A stretch of 64,000 nucleotides of DNA from Streptococcus sp. SPS1 (GCF_030439915.1 NZ_JAQFJG010000010.1:1-64000); one strand, 5' to 3'. Counted from the stretch's first letter, positions 43,719 to 53,269 are shown. The notes: generated from the letters alone by a model not told the origin. Made by a program: numbers and translations.

Positions 43719-43764
43719 AAGCCCATTTAAAATATGCTACGATATTTTAGGGGGGCTTTTTATT
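43719..43764 (+). terminator. Leader hairpin with T-run (possible attenuator) before the LPXTG gene
   Basis: aagccc...taaaatat (43719-43735) pairs with atatttta...gggctt (43742-43758) around a 3-base internal loop and is followed by ttttttattt. It lies at the very start of the predicted mRNA, between promoter and start codon (43815). It may attenuate transcription or protect the 5' end. Confidence 0.5.
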
Positions 43765-43814
43765 TGCCTTCTCAAAACATATTAACAGATAATCATTACA
43801 AAAGGAGTGTAGCA

Positions 43815-46800
43815 ATGTTTAAGAATAAAGGCGTACATGCTCGTTCACAAGTGGAAAAATTTACACGTTATAGCATTCGTAAGGTTAGTTTTGGGGTAGC
43901 TAGTGTAGCTGTAGCTACAGGATTGTTTTTCTTAGGTGGGGGCAGCGTTCAAGCTAATTCTCCAGTAGTTCCAGCTAGACCAGAAGTAGGTGCTGAAGGA
44001 GGAGTACAGGGAGAGAGTGAATCGCTCTCACTTTCAAAAGTGAATGACAATACACTAGCTAGTGAAAGTTCGACAGACTCAGAAATGGAACCGGCGGCAT
44101 CAGTTCCAGAGGTGCCAGCAACTGTGGAACCACAACCAGAAACAGCAATTGAAGCGTCAGAAGTTACAAAGGTTGATACAAGCAAATTGGGAGTTGCTAT
44201 TGCTCGTATGCAATCAGCTCTTGAAAAAGCAGGCGTATCTGAAAAGACTGCCGCAACAATCGAAAATGCTAAGGAAGAACTAGCTAAGGCTCAAACCTTC
44301 CTATCAAATGAAAAAGCAACACAAGAAGAAGTAGATAAAGCTACGCGAGAATTAAAAAACAAAGCTTTCGTTATTGAAAGTATGCCAAAAGCAGAAAAGA
44401 AGGAAGCAAACAATAATCAAGACTCGCGTAATGGACAAGTGATTCCTGGAAAAGGGGAAAGTGGGTTTAGAGCGGCTACAGGTGCTCAAGAAACTCCGCT
44501 TGCAGATGTAGCAAGAGTATCAGATGATGAACTGACAAAAGCTAAACAAGAATTACAAGGTGAAATTACAAAACTTACGGCTAAAATCTCTACTGAGGAA
44601 GCAAAGGGAGAGGGTGAGATAGATAAAGAATTTGTTGAACTTTTGAACACGATTAAGACTAAGTCAGAAACTATTTATAACGTAGAAATAGCTAGTCTAA
44701 CAACTGAAAAAGAAAAGCATGCTGCTCTCCAAAAGCTAAAAGCTCAAAAAGATACTCTTCGTTATTATCAATCAGGTAAAGTTGATTGGGGTGCACCAAT
44801 CAATAATAATGCTGTTAGATTTGGGAATAATAATGAAACAGGTGTTTTTGCAAATTTAAAGGAAGGTTTTGGTGAACAGAACTTCTCTAGTGCTATTAGT
44901 AAACAAAAAGATAGTGGGGATCAACAATTAGGTCCAGATACTAATAGTCCGAATGTTGGTTCAGCTACATATCATTGGAAGGAACTAGAACTTACCAGAG
45001 AACAGGCAGCAGATGGCACCAAGCTAAATGGTTGGAAATTAACAAATAATACAGAAAAGGTGACTCTAGTAAAAGGAGAATCCCCTACCAATATCACCCC
45101 TAAACCTAACCAAACCTACACTCCGAAATCTGCTAAGCTATATAGCAATAATGATAAAGTAACAGCCACTGGTGGACAAAATAGACCTAATGCAGGTGGT
45201 GGTATGTTATCTGGGTTAATTTCTGCAGAGGACATGAAAAAAGTGGGATTAGGAAGGGTTGATAGAGACTATTACTTAGAGTTAGGGAAGAAAGGTAATG
45301 GAATTTATCGAGATGTGGATGTTAACCCTAACTCTCTGCTCTTTGTGAATGTTTTACATAATGGAGCTTATGGACCACTTGCTCTACCATCAGAAGGAGA
45401 AAATGTTAAATTAACAATAGTAGATGCTTATACTGGTCAAAAACTAACGGAATTGAAGCGTAAAAGTGGAAATTCACAAACGGAGTTTGAGCAAAATCCT
45501 GGGAGTGTGGGAAATGGTTGGCGAAATTTACTTCGTGCTGTCCATATCCCAGAGGGAACTACAAAAGTTCGTGTGACTGTTGAAGCAGGAAGTCCAGGAC
45601 AAACCAACAAAACACTTGGCAATAACCCTATCGAAGATGGTTATATCATTGGAGGTATCGGGATTGCTACAGGTCCAGCCGTTAATATTTCAACTAATAT
45701 CACTAGTGAAAAGAAATCTGGGAAATATGGGTTTACCGATGATGCTATATATGGTAAAAAACAAACAGGAACAATTGATTTAAACATACGAAACTTAGGT
45801 GGAGCGTCTATCACTGGATTCCAAACAAAATATAAAGTAACGATTAAAGTACCGAAAGGTGTTGTACTTGGCTCACTAGGTACGCCAAGTGGTAGGCTAG
45901 ATTTGAATACTGCTAACGGACAGTCTGCTTGGGAACTAAATAATACATGGACAAGTGATTTTAGATTTGATAAAATTAAGTCAGAGCTAAGTTTTCTTGT
46001 TGATTCTTCAAAAAGAGGGATTATAGCTGGAGATAATCGTAAATCAGACTTTATTGTTAAAATTCCATTTGAAACAACAGCAGATTATGTGGGTAGTTCT
46101 ACCTTTGAAGTTTCAGGTCAAAATGGATTTCCAGGAGATGATAGTTTGGGAAATGTTCTCCATAGATATGGAAATAATGATTCCAATTTTTATGATGTTT
46201 CAGAAAATGTCAATGCTCCAAGTCTTAAATATTCAAATGAACCGAACTACAAATATAAAAAGACCTTGTATATCGATTCATTTACTGATGTTGATAAAAT
46301 CACTGTTCCAGTCGGAACTAGTTTAGATAAGATCAAGGAGCTATCTAAATCAAAAGCGAAAGAAACGATTGAATCAGAAGAATACAAGAGAAAACTGGAT
46401 GAAACTAATGCTACGGCTACTCTAGATGATCAAGGAATGTCTACGGGAGTTGTTGCTACTGACGTAGCGAAAGAGAATGCCGGTGTTATAAAAGTGCCAG
46501 TAGTTCATAGTCGAGATGGAAAAAATTATAAAAATACTGTAGATATAGAAGTAAATGTAGTGAAATCAACTACCAATAAGTTAGTAGTATTCGAAGGAGA
46601 CAAGATTACTGATGACCAAGTGAAATCTTCTGTTACATCAGCAACAATTAATACTAAAACTGGAGTGGTGAATAATCCTAATGAAGCAGATGTGATTAAT
46701 ACAACAGGAAAAGCTGGGGAAGCAGGACTTAAGATTCCTACAACTATCACACATGAAATAAATGGAACAAACATTAATGAAACTGTTGAAGTACCAGTGA

Positions 46801-48908
46801 CTGTCTTACCAAAAGCAACTGGTGAAGTAGAAGTACACAAAGGAGCCTCAGTAGATAAAGTAAAAGAAGTTGCTAAAACAAAAGCAACAGCATTAGTAGA
46901 AGCAGCAGACTTCAAAGGGAAATTACCAGCAGGAGCAACAGTAACAGTTGGGGATATAACAGAAGAAGTAGCAGCAACTCTAACAAATGAAAAAGGTACA
47001 AACAAAGGTGTTGTAAATGTACCAGCTACTTATACAGTAGATGGAACAGAATACCCTACAACAGTACCAGTAACGATTAACGTATTAGGTTCAGAAACAA
47101 AACCAGTCTACACTGTAGAAGGAACAAAACCAGATGCAAACAAAGTAAAAGATGCTGTAACACCGGGTACTGGAGGAAAGGTAAATGAACCAAAAGCAAC
47201 TGATTTACCAGAAACAACAGGTAAAGCAGGAGTAACGGATATAACTGTTCCAACTACAGTAACGTATCCAACAGGAGATGAAACTGTAAATGTCCCTGTA
47301 ACAGTATTACCAAAACCAGCACCAAAAGGGGTTACGGTCTTAAACGGTACACCAAATGAAACTTTAATTGATGCGATTCGAGCAAACGTAAAAAAAGCAA
47401 TAGATGGCTTGACAAATGTTCCTGAAGGTGTAACTCCATTTGTAACGAACGATGCTATTGTCACTCCAAAAACTGATAAAAATGGACAACAAACTCCAGC
47501 TACTGTTACAGTTAAATACAGAGATAATAGTGGAAAAGTTATTGATGACATTTCAGTTGACGTCGACGTTCCAATCAATGTAGTTGGTTCAACTTCAACA
47601 TCTAAAGTTGTATTTGAAGGAGATGAATTAACAACCAAGGATATAACTGACGCTGTCACTCCAGGGGAAAATGGAATGAAAGGTGTGCCCAAAGATTTAG
47701 CAAAAGATATTACAGCTAAACCAGGTGTGAAAGAAGTCACAGTTCCGGTTACTTACACAGATCAAAATGGAGTAACTTTAACAGAACCAGTAAAAGTCAA
47801 AGTAATAGTTTTACCAAAACCAACACCAAAAGGAATTTTTGTTGCCAAAGATAGCGATAAGGAAAAAGCTAAAGAAAAAGCTCTTGCTAAAGCGAAAGAA
47901 GCTATTGTGGATCGTGCTTTCAAAGGACAACTTCCAGGAAATGTTACGAATGTAAGTATTGATGAGAATGTGGCAAGTCCAGATTTATCAGATGATACTG
48001 ATGTAAATGTTACTGTGAAGTATACTGTTGACGGGGAAGAAAAAACAACGGTTATTAAAGTCCCTGTAACTGTTGTAGAGGGTGTTCCTCAAATCGTTCC
48101 AGTGGATGAAAACAATAAACAACCAAATCCAGAAAACAGTATTGATAAAACGGAATACCCAGAGGGTTCAACATTTGAGTATAAAACTCCTGTAGATACC
48201 ACAACCCCAGGCGAAAAAGATGTAGTCGTTGTTGCTAAAGACGGAGATGATACACTTGTTGAAGTTCCAGCTAAGGTTAAAGTAGTGGAAGGAAAAGCAC
48301 AAGTGGTATCTAAAGGTGTAGTGCCAAATCCTAAGAAAAATATCAATCCATCTGATTATCCAGAAGGTGTGGTATTTGAATATAAAGATAATCCAGACAC
48401 AAGTACAACTGGAGATAAAAAAGTTATTGTTGTTGTTAAGCGAGGGGATAAAGTCTTGGTGGAAGTACCAGCAATTGTTACAGTTGTTGAACAAAATCTA
48501 ACACCGTCACCATTAACTCCAAACGTTAAAATAGTGACTCGTTTTATTGATGAAAATGGTAAAGATATTTCAACATCAGAGGAAGGTGTTAAAAAATCTA
48601 AAGTTGTTGAAGGATATGAGTTTACAAAAACTACGATAGATGAAAATGGCAATAAAGTTCATCATTATAAGAGAGTGGTGACACCGCAACATTTTGATAC
48701 AGAAGTTCCTGAAACTCCGTCTCAGCACTCCCAATCGGCTCAACCAAGCACTCCAAGCCAACCTGCTGTTCCAACACCTAAATATGTTGATGGTCAAAAA
48801 GAATTGCCTAACACAGGTACAGAAGCTAACGCTAGCCTCGCAGCGCTTGGACTTCTTGGAGTCCTAGGTGGATTTGGACTTCTTGCTCGCAAGAAAAAAG
48901 AAGACTAA
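43815..48908 (+). CDS. Very large YSIRK/LPXTG multidomain surface protein
   Basis: A 1,697-residue sortase substrate. YSIRK signal (FTRYSIRKVSFGVASVAVAT, residues 17-36); acidic Ser/Pro region; FIVAR-like helices (about 125-185); charged helical region (about 230-320); a beta-rich part of about 500 residues that I do not recognise (about 325-810, with GGGMLSGLISAEDM and ITGFQTKYKVTIKVPKG); then from about 840 a series of Rib-type beta domains, the last two with YPEG (EYPEGSTFEYKTPV, DYPEGVVFEYKDNP); a MucBP-like module (VKIVTRFIDENGKDI, about 1568-1625); LPNTG, hydrophobic span, RKKKED. Probable adhesin lifted by a repeat stalk. ATG 43815 has SD aaaggag; upstream codons lie in the leader hairpin. 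Confidence 0.92.
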   Translation: MFKNKGVHARSQVEKFTRYSIRKVSFGVASVAVATGLFFLGGGSVQANSPVVPARPEVGAEGGVQGESESLSLSKVNDNTLASESSTDSEMEPAASVPEVPATVEPQPETAIEASEVTKVDTSKLGVAIARMQSALEKAGVSEKTAATIENAKEELAKAQTFLSNEKATQEEVDKATRELKNKAFVIESMPKAEKKEANNNQDSRNGQVIPGKGESGFRAATGAQETPLADVARVSDDELTKAKQELQGEITKLTAKISTEEAKGEGEIDKEFVELLNTIKTKSETIYNVEIASLTTEKEKHAALQKLKAQKDTLRYYQSGKVDWGAPINNNAVRFGNNNETGVFANLKEGFGEQNFSSAISKQKDSGDQQLGPDTNSPNVGSATYHWKELELTREQAADGTKLNGWKLTNNTEKVTLVKGESPTNITPKPNQTYTPKSAKLYSNNDKVTATGGQNRPNAGGGMLSGLISAEDMKKVGLGRVDRDYYLELGKKGNGIYRDVDVNPNSLLFVNVLHNGAYGPLALPSEGENVKLTIVDAYTGQKLTELKRKSGNSQTEFEQNPGSVGNGWRNLLRAVHIPEGTTKVRVTVEAGSPGQTNKTLGNNPIEDGYIIGGIGIATGPAVNISTNITSEKKSGKYGFTDDAIYGKKQTGTIDLNIRNLGGASITGFQTKYKVTIKVPKGVVLGSLGTPSGRLDLNTANGQSAWELNNTWTSDFRFDKIKSELSFLVDSSKRGIIAGDNRKSDFIVKIPFETTADYVGSSTFEVSGQNGFPGDDSLGNVLHRYGNNDSNFYDVSENVNAPSLKYSNEPNYKYKKTLYIDSFTDVDKITVPVGTSLDKIKELSKSKAKETIESEEYKRKLDETNATATLDDQGMSTGVVATDVAKENAGVIKVPVVHSRDGKNYKNTVDIEVNVVKSTTNKLVVFEGDKITDDQVKSSVTSATINTKTGVVNNPNEADVINTTGKAGEAGLKIPTTITHEINGTNINETVEVPVTVLPKATGEVEVHKGASVDKVKEVAKTKATALVEAADFKGKLPAGATVTVGDITEEVAATLTNEKGTNKGVVNVPATYTVDGTEYPTTVPVTINVLGSETKPVYTVEGTKPDANKVKDAVTPGTGGKVNEPKATDLPETTGKAGVTDITVPTTVTYPTGDETVNVPVTVLPKPAPKGVTVLNGTPNETLIDAIRANVKKAIDGLTNVPEGVTPFVTNDAIVTPKTDKNGQQTPATVTVKYRDNSGKVIDDISVDVDVPINVVGSTSTSKVVFEGDELTTKDITDAVTPGENGMKGVPKDLAKDITAKPGVKEVTVPVTYTDQNGVTLTEPVKVKVIVLPKPTPKGIFVAKDSDKEKAKEKALAKAKEAIVDRAFKGQLPGNVTNVSIDENVASPDLSDDTDVNVTVKYTVDGEEKTTVIKVPVTVVEGVPQIVPVDENNKQPNPENSIDKTEYPEGSTFEYKTPVDTTTPGEKDVVVVAKDGDDTLVEVPAKVKVVEGKAQVVSKGVVPNPKKNINPSDYPEGVVFEYKDNPDTSTTGDKKVIVVVKRGDKVLVEVPAIVTVVEQNLTPSPLTPNVKIVTRFIDENGKDISTSEEGVKKSKVVEGYEFTKTTIDENGNKVHHYKRVVTPQHFDTEVPETPSQHSQSAQPSTPSQPAVPTPKYVDGQKELPNTGTEANASLAALGLLGVLGGFGLLARKKKED

Positions 48909-48923
48909 AAACTCATAGTTTTT

Positions 48924-48951
48924 GAGAAGATGATTCGTCATCTTCTTTTTT
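48924..48951 (+). terminator. Terminator of large LPXTG gene
   Basis: gaagatga (48924-48931), ttcg loop, tcatcttc (48936-48943), then a run of T. Confidence 0.9.
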
Positions 48952-48968
48952 TATTTCAGAGTTTTTAC

Positions 48969-48997
48969 TTGCGTAAAAAAATTTTTTCTAGTATAAT
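48969..48997 (+). promoter_or_regulatory. rpsF operon promoter
   Basis: TTGCGT (48969-48974), a 17-bp spacer and TATAAT (48992-48997). Confidence 0.75.
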
Positions 48998-49004
48998 AGT
49001 TTAT

Positions 49005-49060
49005 TGTGAGCGAACCTCACTTACCCCTTGCAAAGTCTTGGGGTCATTAGACCAAAAGGA
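49005..49060 (+). promoter_or_regulatory. Structured rpsF leader, candidate S6:S18 autoregulatory RNA
   Basis: Two hairpins: gtgag/ctcac (49006-49020) and acccc/ggggt (49023-49044). The loop of the second contains gtct (49035-49038), complementary to agac (49049-49052) just 3' of the stem, so a pseudoknot can form a few bases before the rpsF SD (aaggagg). Ribosomal protein S6 and S18 bind such a leader in other bacteria to repress their own operon. Assignment to that RNA family is inference. Confidence 0.5.
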
Positions 49061-49071
49061 GGAACATATCA

Positions 49072-49362
49072 ATGGCTAAATACGAAATTCTTTATATCAT
49101 TCGTCCAAACATTGAAGAAGAAGCTAAAAACGCTTTGGTAGCACGTTTTGACTCTATTTTGACTGACAACGGTGCAACTGTTGTTGAATCAAAAACTTGG
49201 GAAAAACGTCGTCTTGCATACGAAATCCAAGATTTCCGTGAAGGACTTTACCACATCGTTAACGTTGAAGCAAATGACGATGCAGCTCTTAAAGAGTTTG
49301 ACCGTCTTTCAAAAATCAACGCTGACATTCTTCGTCACATGATCGTCAAAATTGACGCGTAA
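49072..49362 (+). CDS. rpsF: 30S ribosomal protein S6
   Basis: A 96-residue S6: [40 protein letters not shown], and the [17 protein letters not shown] end. Binds S18 and 16S rRNA in the small-subunit platform. ATG 49072 follows SD aaaggagga. First gene of the conserved rpsF-ssb-rpsR operon. Confidence 0.98.
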   Translation: MAKYEILYIIRPNIEEEAKNALVARFDSILTDNGATVVESKTWEKRRLAYEIQDFREGLYHIVNVEANDDAALKEFDRLSKINADILRHMIVKIDA

Positions 49363-49373
49363 GAAGGTAAACT

Positions 49374-49844
49374 ATGATTAACAATGTTGTACTTGTAGGG
49401 CGCATGACACGTGACGCTGAGTTGCGTTATACCCCATCAAATGTAGCAGTTGCGACTTTTACTCTTGCAGTAAACCGTACATTTAAGAGTCAAAATGGCG
49501 AACGTGAGGCTGATTTTATCAATGTCGTTATGTGGCGCCAACAGGCTGAGAACCTTGCTAATTGGGCTAAAAAAGGCTCACTTATCGGGGTGACAGGTCG
49601 TATCCAGACTCGTAGTTACGATAACCAGCAAGGACAACGTGTCTACGTGACAGAGGTCGTGGCTGAGAATTTCCAAATGTTGGAAAGCCGTAGTGTGCGT
49701 GAGGGTCACACAGGTGGAGCTTACTCTGCCCCAACTGCAAACTATTCAGCACCTACAAATTCAGTACCAGACTTTTCACGTGATGAAAATCCATTCGGAG
49801 CAACAAATCCATTGGATATTTCAGATGATGATTTACCATTCTAA
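49374..49844 (+). CDS. ssb: Single-stranded DNA-binding protein
   Basis: A 156-residue SSB: N-terminal OB fold ([34 protein letters not shown] ... residues 1 to about 105), a Ser/Pro/Asn linker, and the C-terminal tip DISDDDLPF that recruits replication and repair partners. Position between rpsF and rpsR marks it as the essential SSB rather than the competence paralogue. ATG 49374 follows SD agaaggtaa. Confidence 0.97.
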   Translation: MINNVVLVGRMTRDAELRYTPSNVAVATFTLAVNRTFKSQNGEREADFINVVMWRQQAENLANWAKKGSLIGVTGRIQTRSYDNQQGQRVYVTEVVAENFQMLESRSVREGHTGGAYSAPTANYSAPTNSVPDFSRDENPFGATNPLDISDDDLPF

Positions 49845-49875
49845 TGGACAACTAAAATTATAAAGGAGAAAAAAC

Positions 49876-50115
49876 ATGGCTCAACAACGTCGTGGCGGAT
49901 TCAAACGCCGTAAAAAAGTTGATTACATCGCAGCAAACAAAATTGAATATGTTGATTACAAAGATACTGAGCTTCTTAGCCGTTTCGTTTCAGAACGTGG
50001 GAAAATCCTTCCTCGTCGTGTAACAGGAACTTCAGCTAAAAACCAACGTAAAGTAACAACAGCTATCAAACGCGCTCGCGTAATGGCTTTGATGCCTTTC
50101 GTAAACGAAGATTAA
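49876..50115 (+). CDS. rpsR: 30S ribosomal protein S18
   Basis: A 79-residue basic protein: [30 protein letters not shown] ... [36 protein letters not shown], named here by its ends. Lacks zinc cysteines. Binds S6. ATG 49876 has SD aaaggag. The operon ends in the tandem terminator array. Confidence 0.98.
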   Translation: MAQQRRGGFKRRKKVDYIAANKIEYVDYKDTELLSRFVSERGKILPRRVTGTSAKNQRKVTTAIKRARVMALMPFVNED

Positions 50116-50297
50116 AAAAGAGGTCCGGGTGGACCTCTTTTTCACGAGCCTTGAAATGAGAGAGCGATTTTGGGTCCAGTGGACCTCTTTTTCATGAGCT
50201 TTGAAATGAGAGAGCGAGTTGGGTCTGGGTGGACCTCTTTTTCATGAGTTCGGAAATAAGGAAGCGAATTAAGACCCCGACGGACCGCTTTTTCATA
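50116..50297 (+). terminator. Array of four tandem terminators, 50-51 bp period
   Basis: Four units begin with a G/C stem (ggtccgggtggacc, ggtccagtggacc, ggtctgggtggacc, accccgacggaccg) and T-run. The ggacc(t/g)ctttttca cores start at 50131, 50181, 50231 and 50282. The first three spacers (gagccttgaaatgagagagcg and like) are also alike, so whole units were duplicated; the last unit is the most diverged. They end the rpsF operon. Confidence 0.85.
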
Positions 50298-50374
50298 AAC
50301 ATTTCTTCTTTTCTTATCCAAAAAATTAAAATAAAATGGGAATTTCTTTGAAAATAGGGGATTTAGCTACTTTA

Positions 50375-50383
50375 TGGTATAAT
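50375..50383 (+). promoter_or_regulatory. Extended -10 promoter of HAD-cyclophilin operon
   Basis: TGG then TATAAT (50378-50383), 30 bases before the ATG at 50414. Confidence 0.65.
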
Positions 50384-50413
50384 GGAAAGAGTTAGATTGA
50401 AAGAGGTAGTGAG

Positions 50414-51814
50414 ATGGATGCCAAATTAAGATATAAGGCAAAGAAGATCAAGATTGTCTTTTTTGATATTGATGATACATTGCGGAATTCCAAGACAGGT
50501 TTTATTCCGGCTTCAATCCCAGCTGTTTTTAAGCAATTACGTGAGAAAGGAATTTTGACAGGTATTGCTTCTGGACGAGGGATTTTTGGTGTCGTGCCAG
50601 AGATTCGTGATCTCAAGCCTGACTTTTTTGTAACTTTGAATGGGGCTTATATCGAAGATAAAAAAGGTCAGGTTATTTATCAACATCAGATCGAGAAGTC
50701 AGATGTTGAGGAGTATATCTCTTGGGCTAAGCAAGAAGGAATTGAGTATGGTTTGGTTGGGAGTCATGATGCCAAGTTGTCGACTCGCACCGATATGATT
50801 AGTGAAGCTATTAATCCAATTTATCCTGATTTAGATGTGGATCCAGATTTTCATGAGAAAGAAGACATCTATCAAATGTGGACTTTTGAAGATAAAGGAG
50901 ATGACTTGCACTTGCCTGAGAGTCTCTCAGACAAACTTCGCATGGTTCGTTGGCATCAACATTCGTCTGATATTGTTCCGATTTCAGGCTCCAAAGCGAC
51001 GGGCGTGGAAAAGGTTGTGGAACACCTTGGCTTGAAACCAGAGAACGTCATGGTTTTTGGAGATGGGCTCAACGACTTGGAACTCTTTGATTATGCTGGA
51101 ATCAGCGTTGCAATGGGAATTTCTCATGATAACATCAAAGAAAAAGCAGATTATATTACAAAAACATTAGAAGAAGATGGCATTTTTGATGCCTTAGAAG
51201 GATTTGGTATGGTAGAAAAAGAATTGCATTTCCCACAAGTAGATATTGAATCAGTAGAAGGTCCTATCGCGACTATTAAGACCAATCACGGAGACTTGCG
51301 TATTAAGCTCTTCCCTGAACATGCTCCTAAAACAGTAGCTAACTTTGTAGCTCTATCAAAAGATGGTTACTATGATGGAGTCATTTTCCACCGTATTATC
51401 AAGGACTTTATGATCCAAGGTGGAGATCCAACTGGAACTGGTATGGGTGGCGAGTCAATCTACGGCGAATCATTTGAGGATGAATTCTCAGAAGAACTTT
51501 ACAATATCCGTGGTGCCCTTTCCATGGCCAATGCTGGTCCAAATACCAACGGCAGCCAGTTCTTTATCGTCCAAAACCAACACCTGCCTTATTCTAAGAA
51601 AGAAATTGCTCGTGGTGGTTGGCCAGAACCGATCGCAGAAATCTATGCCAACCAAGGTGGGACACCTCACCTAGACCGTAGACACACGGTTTTTGGTCAG
51701 TTAGCTGATGAAGCATCTTACGCAGTCTTGGATGATATTGCTGCTGTTGAGACAGGGGCTATGGACAAGCCAGTTGAAGATGTTGTGATTGAAACAATTG
51801 AAATCGAGGACTAA
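50414..51814 (+). CDS. Bifunctional Cof-type HAD hydrolase / cyclophilin peptidyl-prolyl isomerase
   Basis: A 466-residue fusion. Residues 1 to about 270: HAD-IIB hydrolase (FFDIDDTLRNS with the nucleophile Asp, VFGDGLNDLELF motif 4). Residues about 275-466: cyclophilin (HGDLRIKLFPEHAPKTVANFVALS, FHRIIKDFMIQGGDPTGTGMGG with the catalytic Arg, GSQFFIVQ). The fusion is characteristic of streptococci; the domains presumably work on a phosphorylated metabolite and on protein folding. ATG 50414 follows SD gaaagaggtagtgag. cvfD begins 1 base after the stop codon. Confidence 0.95.
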   Translation: MDAKLRYKAKKIKIVFFDIDDTLRNSKTGFIPASIPAVFKQLREKGILTGIASGRGIFGVVPEIRDLKPDFFVTLNGAYIEDKKGQVIYQHQIEKSDVEEYISWAKQEGIEYGLVGSHDAKLSTRTDMISEAINPIYPDLDVDPDFHEKEDIYQMWTFEDKGDDLHLPESLSDKLRMVRWHQHSSDIVPISGSKATGVEKVVEHLGLKPENVMVFGDGLNDLELFDYAGISVAMGISHDNIKEKADYITKTLEEDGIFDALEGFGMVEKELHFPQVDIESVEGPIATIKTNHGDLRIKLFPEHAPKTVANFVALSKDGYYDGVIFHRIIKDFMIQGGDPTGTGMGGESIYGESFEDEFSEELYNIRGALSMANAGPNTNGSQFFIVQNQHLPYSKKEIARGGWPEPIAEIYANQGGTPHLDRRHTVFGQLADEASYAVLDDIAAVETGAMDKPVEDVVIETIEIED

Positions 51815-51815
51815 G

Positions 51816-52178
51816 ATGAAAATCGGTGATAAACTAAAGGGCCGTATTACAGGGATTCAGCCCTACGGTGCTTTTGTTGAGCTAGAGACGGGTGATACGG
51901 GGCTGATTCACATTTCAGAGATTCGGACAGGCTTTATTGAAAATATCCAAGAAGCCTTGAAAGTCGATGAAGAGGTTCAAGTTCAAGTAGTGGATTTAGA
52001 TGAATTTACAGGGAAAGCTAGTCTTTCTATCCGCACTTTGGAGGAAGAAAAGCACCAATTTCCGAGACGGCGACGCTTTTCAAGCGACCGCTTTAACTAC
52101 GGCTTTGCGCCTCTTAAACGAATGATGCCAATTTGGACCAAGGAAGCCCTTCAACATTTGAAGAATCAGAAGCACTAG
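51816..52178 (+). CDS. cvfD: S1-domain RNA-binding regulator CvfD
   Basis: A 120-residue protein: an S1 RNA-binding domain (about 1-75: IGDKLKGRITGIQPYGAFVELETGDTGLIHISEI) and a basic C-terminal tail with RRRRFSS. Resembles general stress protein 13 and the pneumococcal post-transcriptional regulator CvfD. ATG 51816 starts 1 base after the HAD-cyclophilin stop, with its SD inside that gene; the frame is open further upstream but the shorter start fits the family. Confidence 0.9.
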   Translation: MKIGDKLKGRITGIQPYGAFVELETGDTGLIHISEIRTGFIENIQEALKVDEEVQVQVVDLDEFTGKASLSIRTLEEEKHQFPRRRRFSSDRFNYGFAPLKRMMPIWTKEALQHLKNQKH

Positions 52179-52195
52179 TTAGAAATTTCTATCTT

Positions 52196-52224
52196 TTGTA
52201 ATGTTAATATAAATTTGCTATAAT
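52196..52224 (+). promoter_or_regulatory. Promoter of methyltransferase/GIY-YIG pair
   Basis: TTGTAA (52196-52201), a 17-bp spacer with TGC, and TATAAT (52219-52224). The -10 box ends 6 bases before the ATG at 52231, so the leader is nearly absent. Confidence 0.65.
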
Positions 52225-52230
52225 AAGAAC

Positions 52231-52980
52231 ATGGAAGAAGAACAATTATTAAAATCAGGAGAGCGCATTAACCAGCTCTTTTCGACAGATATCAAAATCA
52301 TTCAAAATAGAGAGGTTTTTAGCTATTCGGTGGATAGTGTTCTCTTGTCACGTTTTCCACGTTTTCCTAAAAAGGGCTTGATTGTGGATTTCTGCGCTGG
52401 GAATGGAGCAGTGGGGCTATTTGCTAGCACTCGTACTCAGGCACAGATTTTGGCTGTTGAGATTCAGGAGCGTTTGGCGGATATGGCTGAACGCTCTGTC
52501 CGTTTGAATGGTTTGGAAGAGCAGATGCAGGTCATCTGTGATGATTTGAAAAATATGCCTGCTTACATTCAGGGAAGTAAGGTGGATATGATTTTGTGTA
52601 ATCCGCCCTATTTTAAGGTGGATCCTCATTCAAACCTGAACGAGAGCGAACATTATCTCTTGGCGCGACATGAAATCACGACCAATTTGCAGGAAATCTG
52701 TCGTAGTGCCCAGAGTATTCTCAAGTCTAATGGACGGTTGGCTATGGTTCATCGTCCTGACCGACTCTTGGACATTCTGGATATGTTGCAACGGCATAAT
52801 CTAGCCCCTAAGCGCCTGCAGTTTGTTTATCCAAAGCGGGAAAAAGAAGCCAATATGCTCTTGATTGAGGCTATCAAGGATGGCTCGACAAGCGGCTTTA
52901 AGGTCTTGCCACCTCTCATTGTCCACAATGATGATGGCTCTTACACGCCGGAACTCGAAGAGATTTATTATGGATCATAA
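52231..52980 (+). CDS. tRNA1(Val) adenine-N6 methyltransferase-like protein
   Basis: A 249-residue class I SAM methyltransferase: [18 protein letters not shown] loop [14 protein letters not shown], and the NPPY-type catalytic motif [10 protein letters not shown]. This is the TrmN6/YfiC-YabB group; tRNA A37 methylation is likely but not certain. ATG 52231 sits 6 bases after a TATAAT box without a clear SD, suggesting a leaderless or very short-leader message. It overlaps the GIY-YIG gene by 11 bases, the common yabB-yazA arrangement of Firmicutes. Confidence 0.9.
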   Translation: MEEEQLLKSGERINQLFSTDIKIIQNREVFSYSVDSVLLSRFPRFPKKGLIVDFCAGNGAVGLFASTRTQAQILAVEIQERLADMAERSVRLNGLEEQMQVICDDLKNMPAYIQGSKVDMILCNPPYFKVDPHSNLNESEHYLLARHEITTNLQEICRSAQSILKSNGRLAMVHRPDRLLDILDMLQRHNLAPKRLQFVYPKREKEANMLLIEAIKDGSTSGFKVLPPLIVHNDDGSYTPELEEIYYGS

Positions 52981-53269
52981 GGCTTATATGTATGTGCTTG
53001 AGTGCCGTGATGGTTCCTACTATACGGGTTATACGACTGATGTGAGAAAACGCCTCGCTGTCCACAATAGTGGGAAGGGAGCCAAATATACACGAGCACG
53101 CTTGCCAGTCAAACTTATCTATGCTCAAGGTTTTGCCAGTAAGGAAGAAGCCATGTCAGCTGAAGCCCTTCTCAAGCGCAAGAAGAGGCCACAGAAGGAG
53201 CAATTTTTATCTGAAAATCAAGATAGAAATTTACTTAGTTATTTTGAAGAGTGGCGGGGAGTCCTTTGA
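52970..53269 (+). CDS. GIY-YIG nuclease superfamily protein (YazA/UPF0213)
   Basis: A 99-residue single-domain GIY-YIG protein: [25 protein letters not shown] (GIY as SYY, YIG as YTG), then [20 protein letters not shown] with the catalytic-type Arg and the C-terminal Glu region [11 protein letters not shown]. Nuclease activity of this small group is unproven. ATG 52970 lies inside the methyltransferase end, giving translational coupling; a longer open frame upstream is only overlap. Confidence 0.9.
   Translation: MDHKAYMYVLECRDGSYYTGYTTDVRKRLAVHNSGKGAKYTRARLPVKLIYAQGFASKEEAMSAEALLKRKKRPQKEQFLSENQDRNLLSYFEEWRGVL

Noticed and set aside
46526-47740. Minus-strand open frames (159 and 210 codons) opposite the large LPXTG gene
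   Set aside because: Mirror of repetitive plus-strand codons (gta, aca, gaa); no start signals; Val/Thr/Ser-rich with no recognisable fold.
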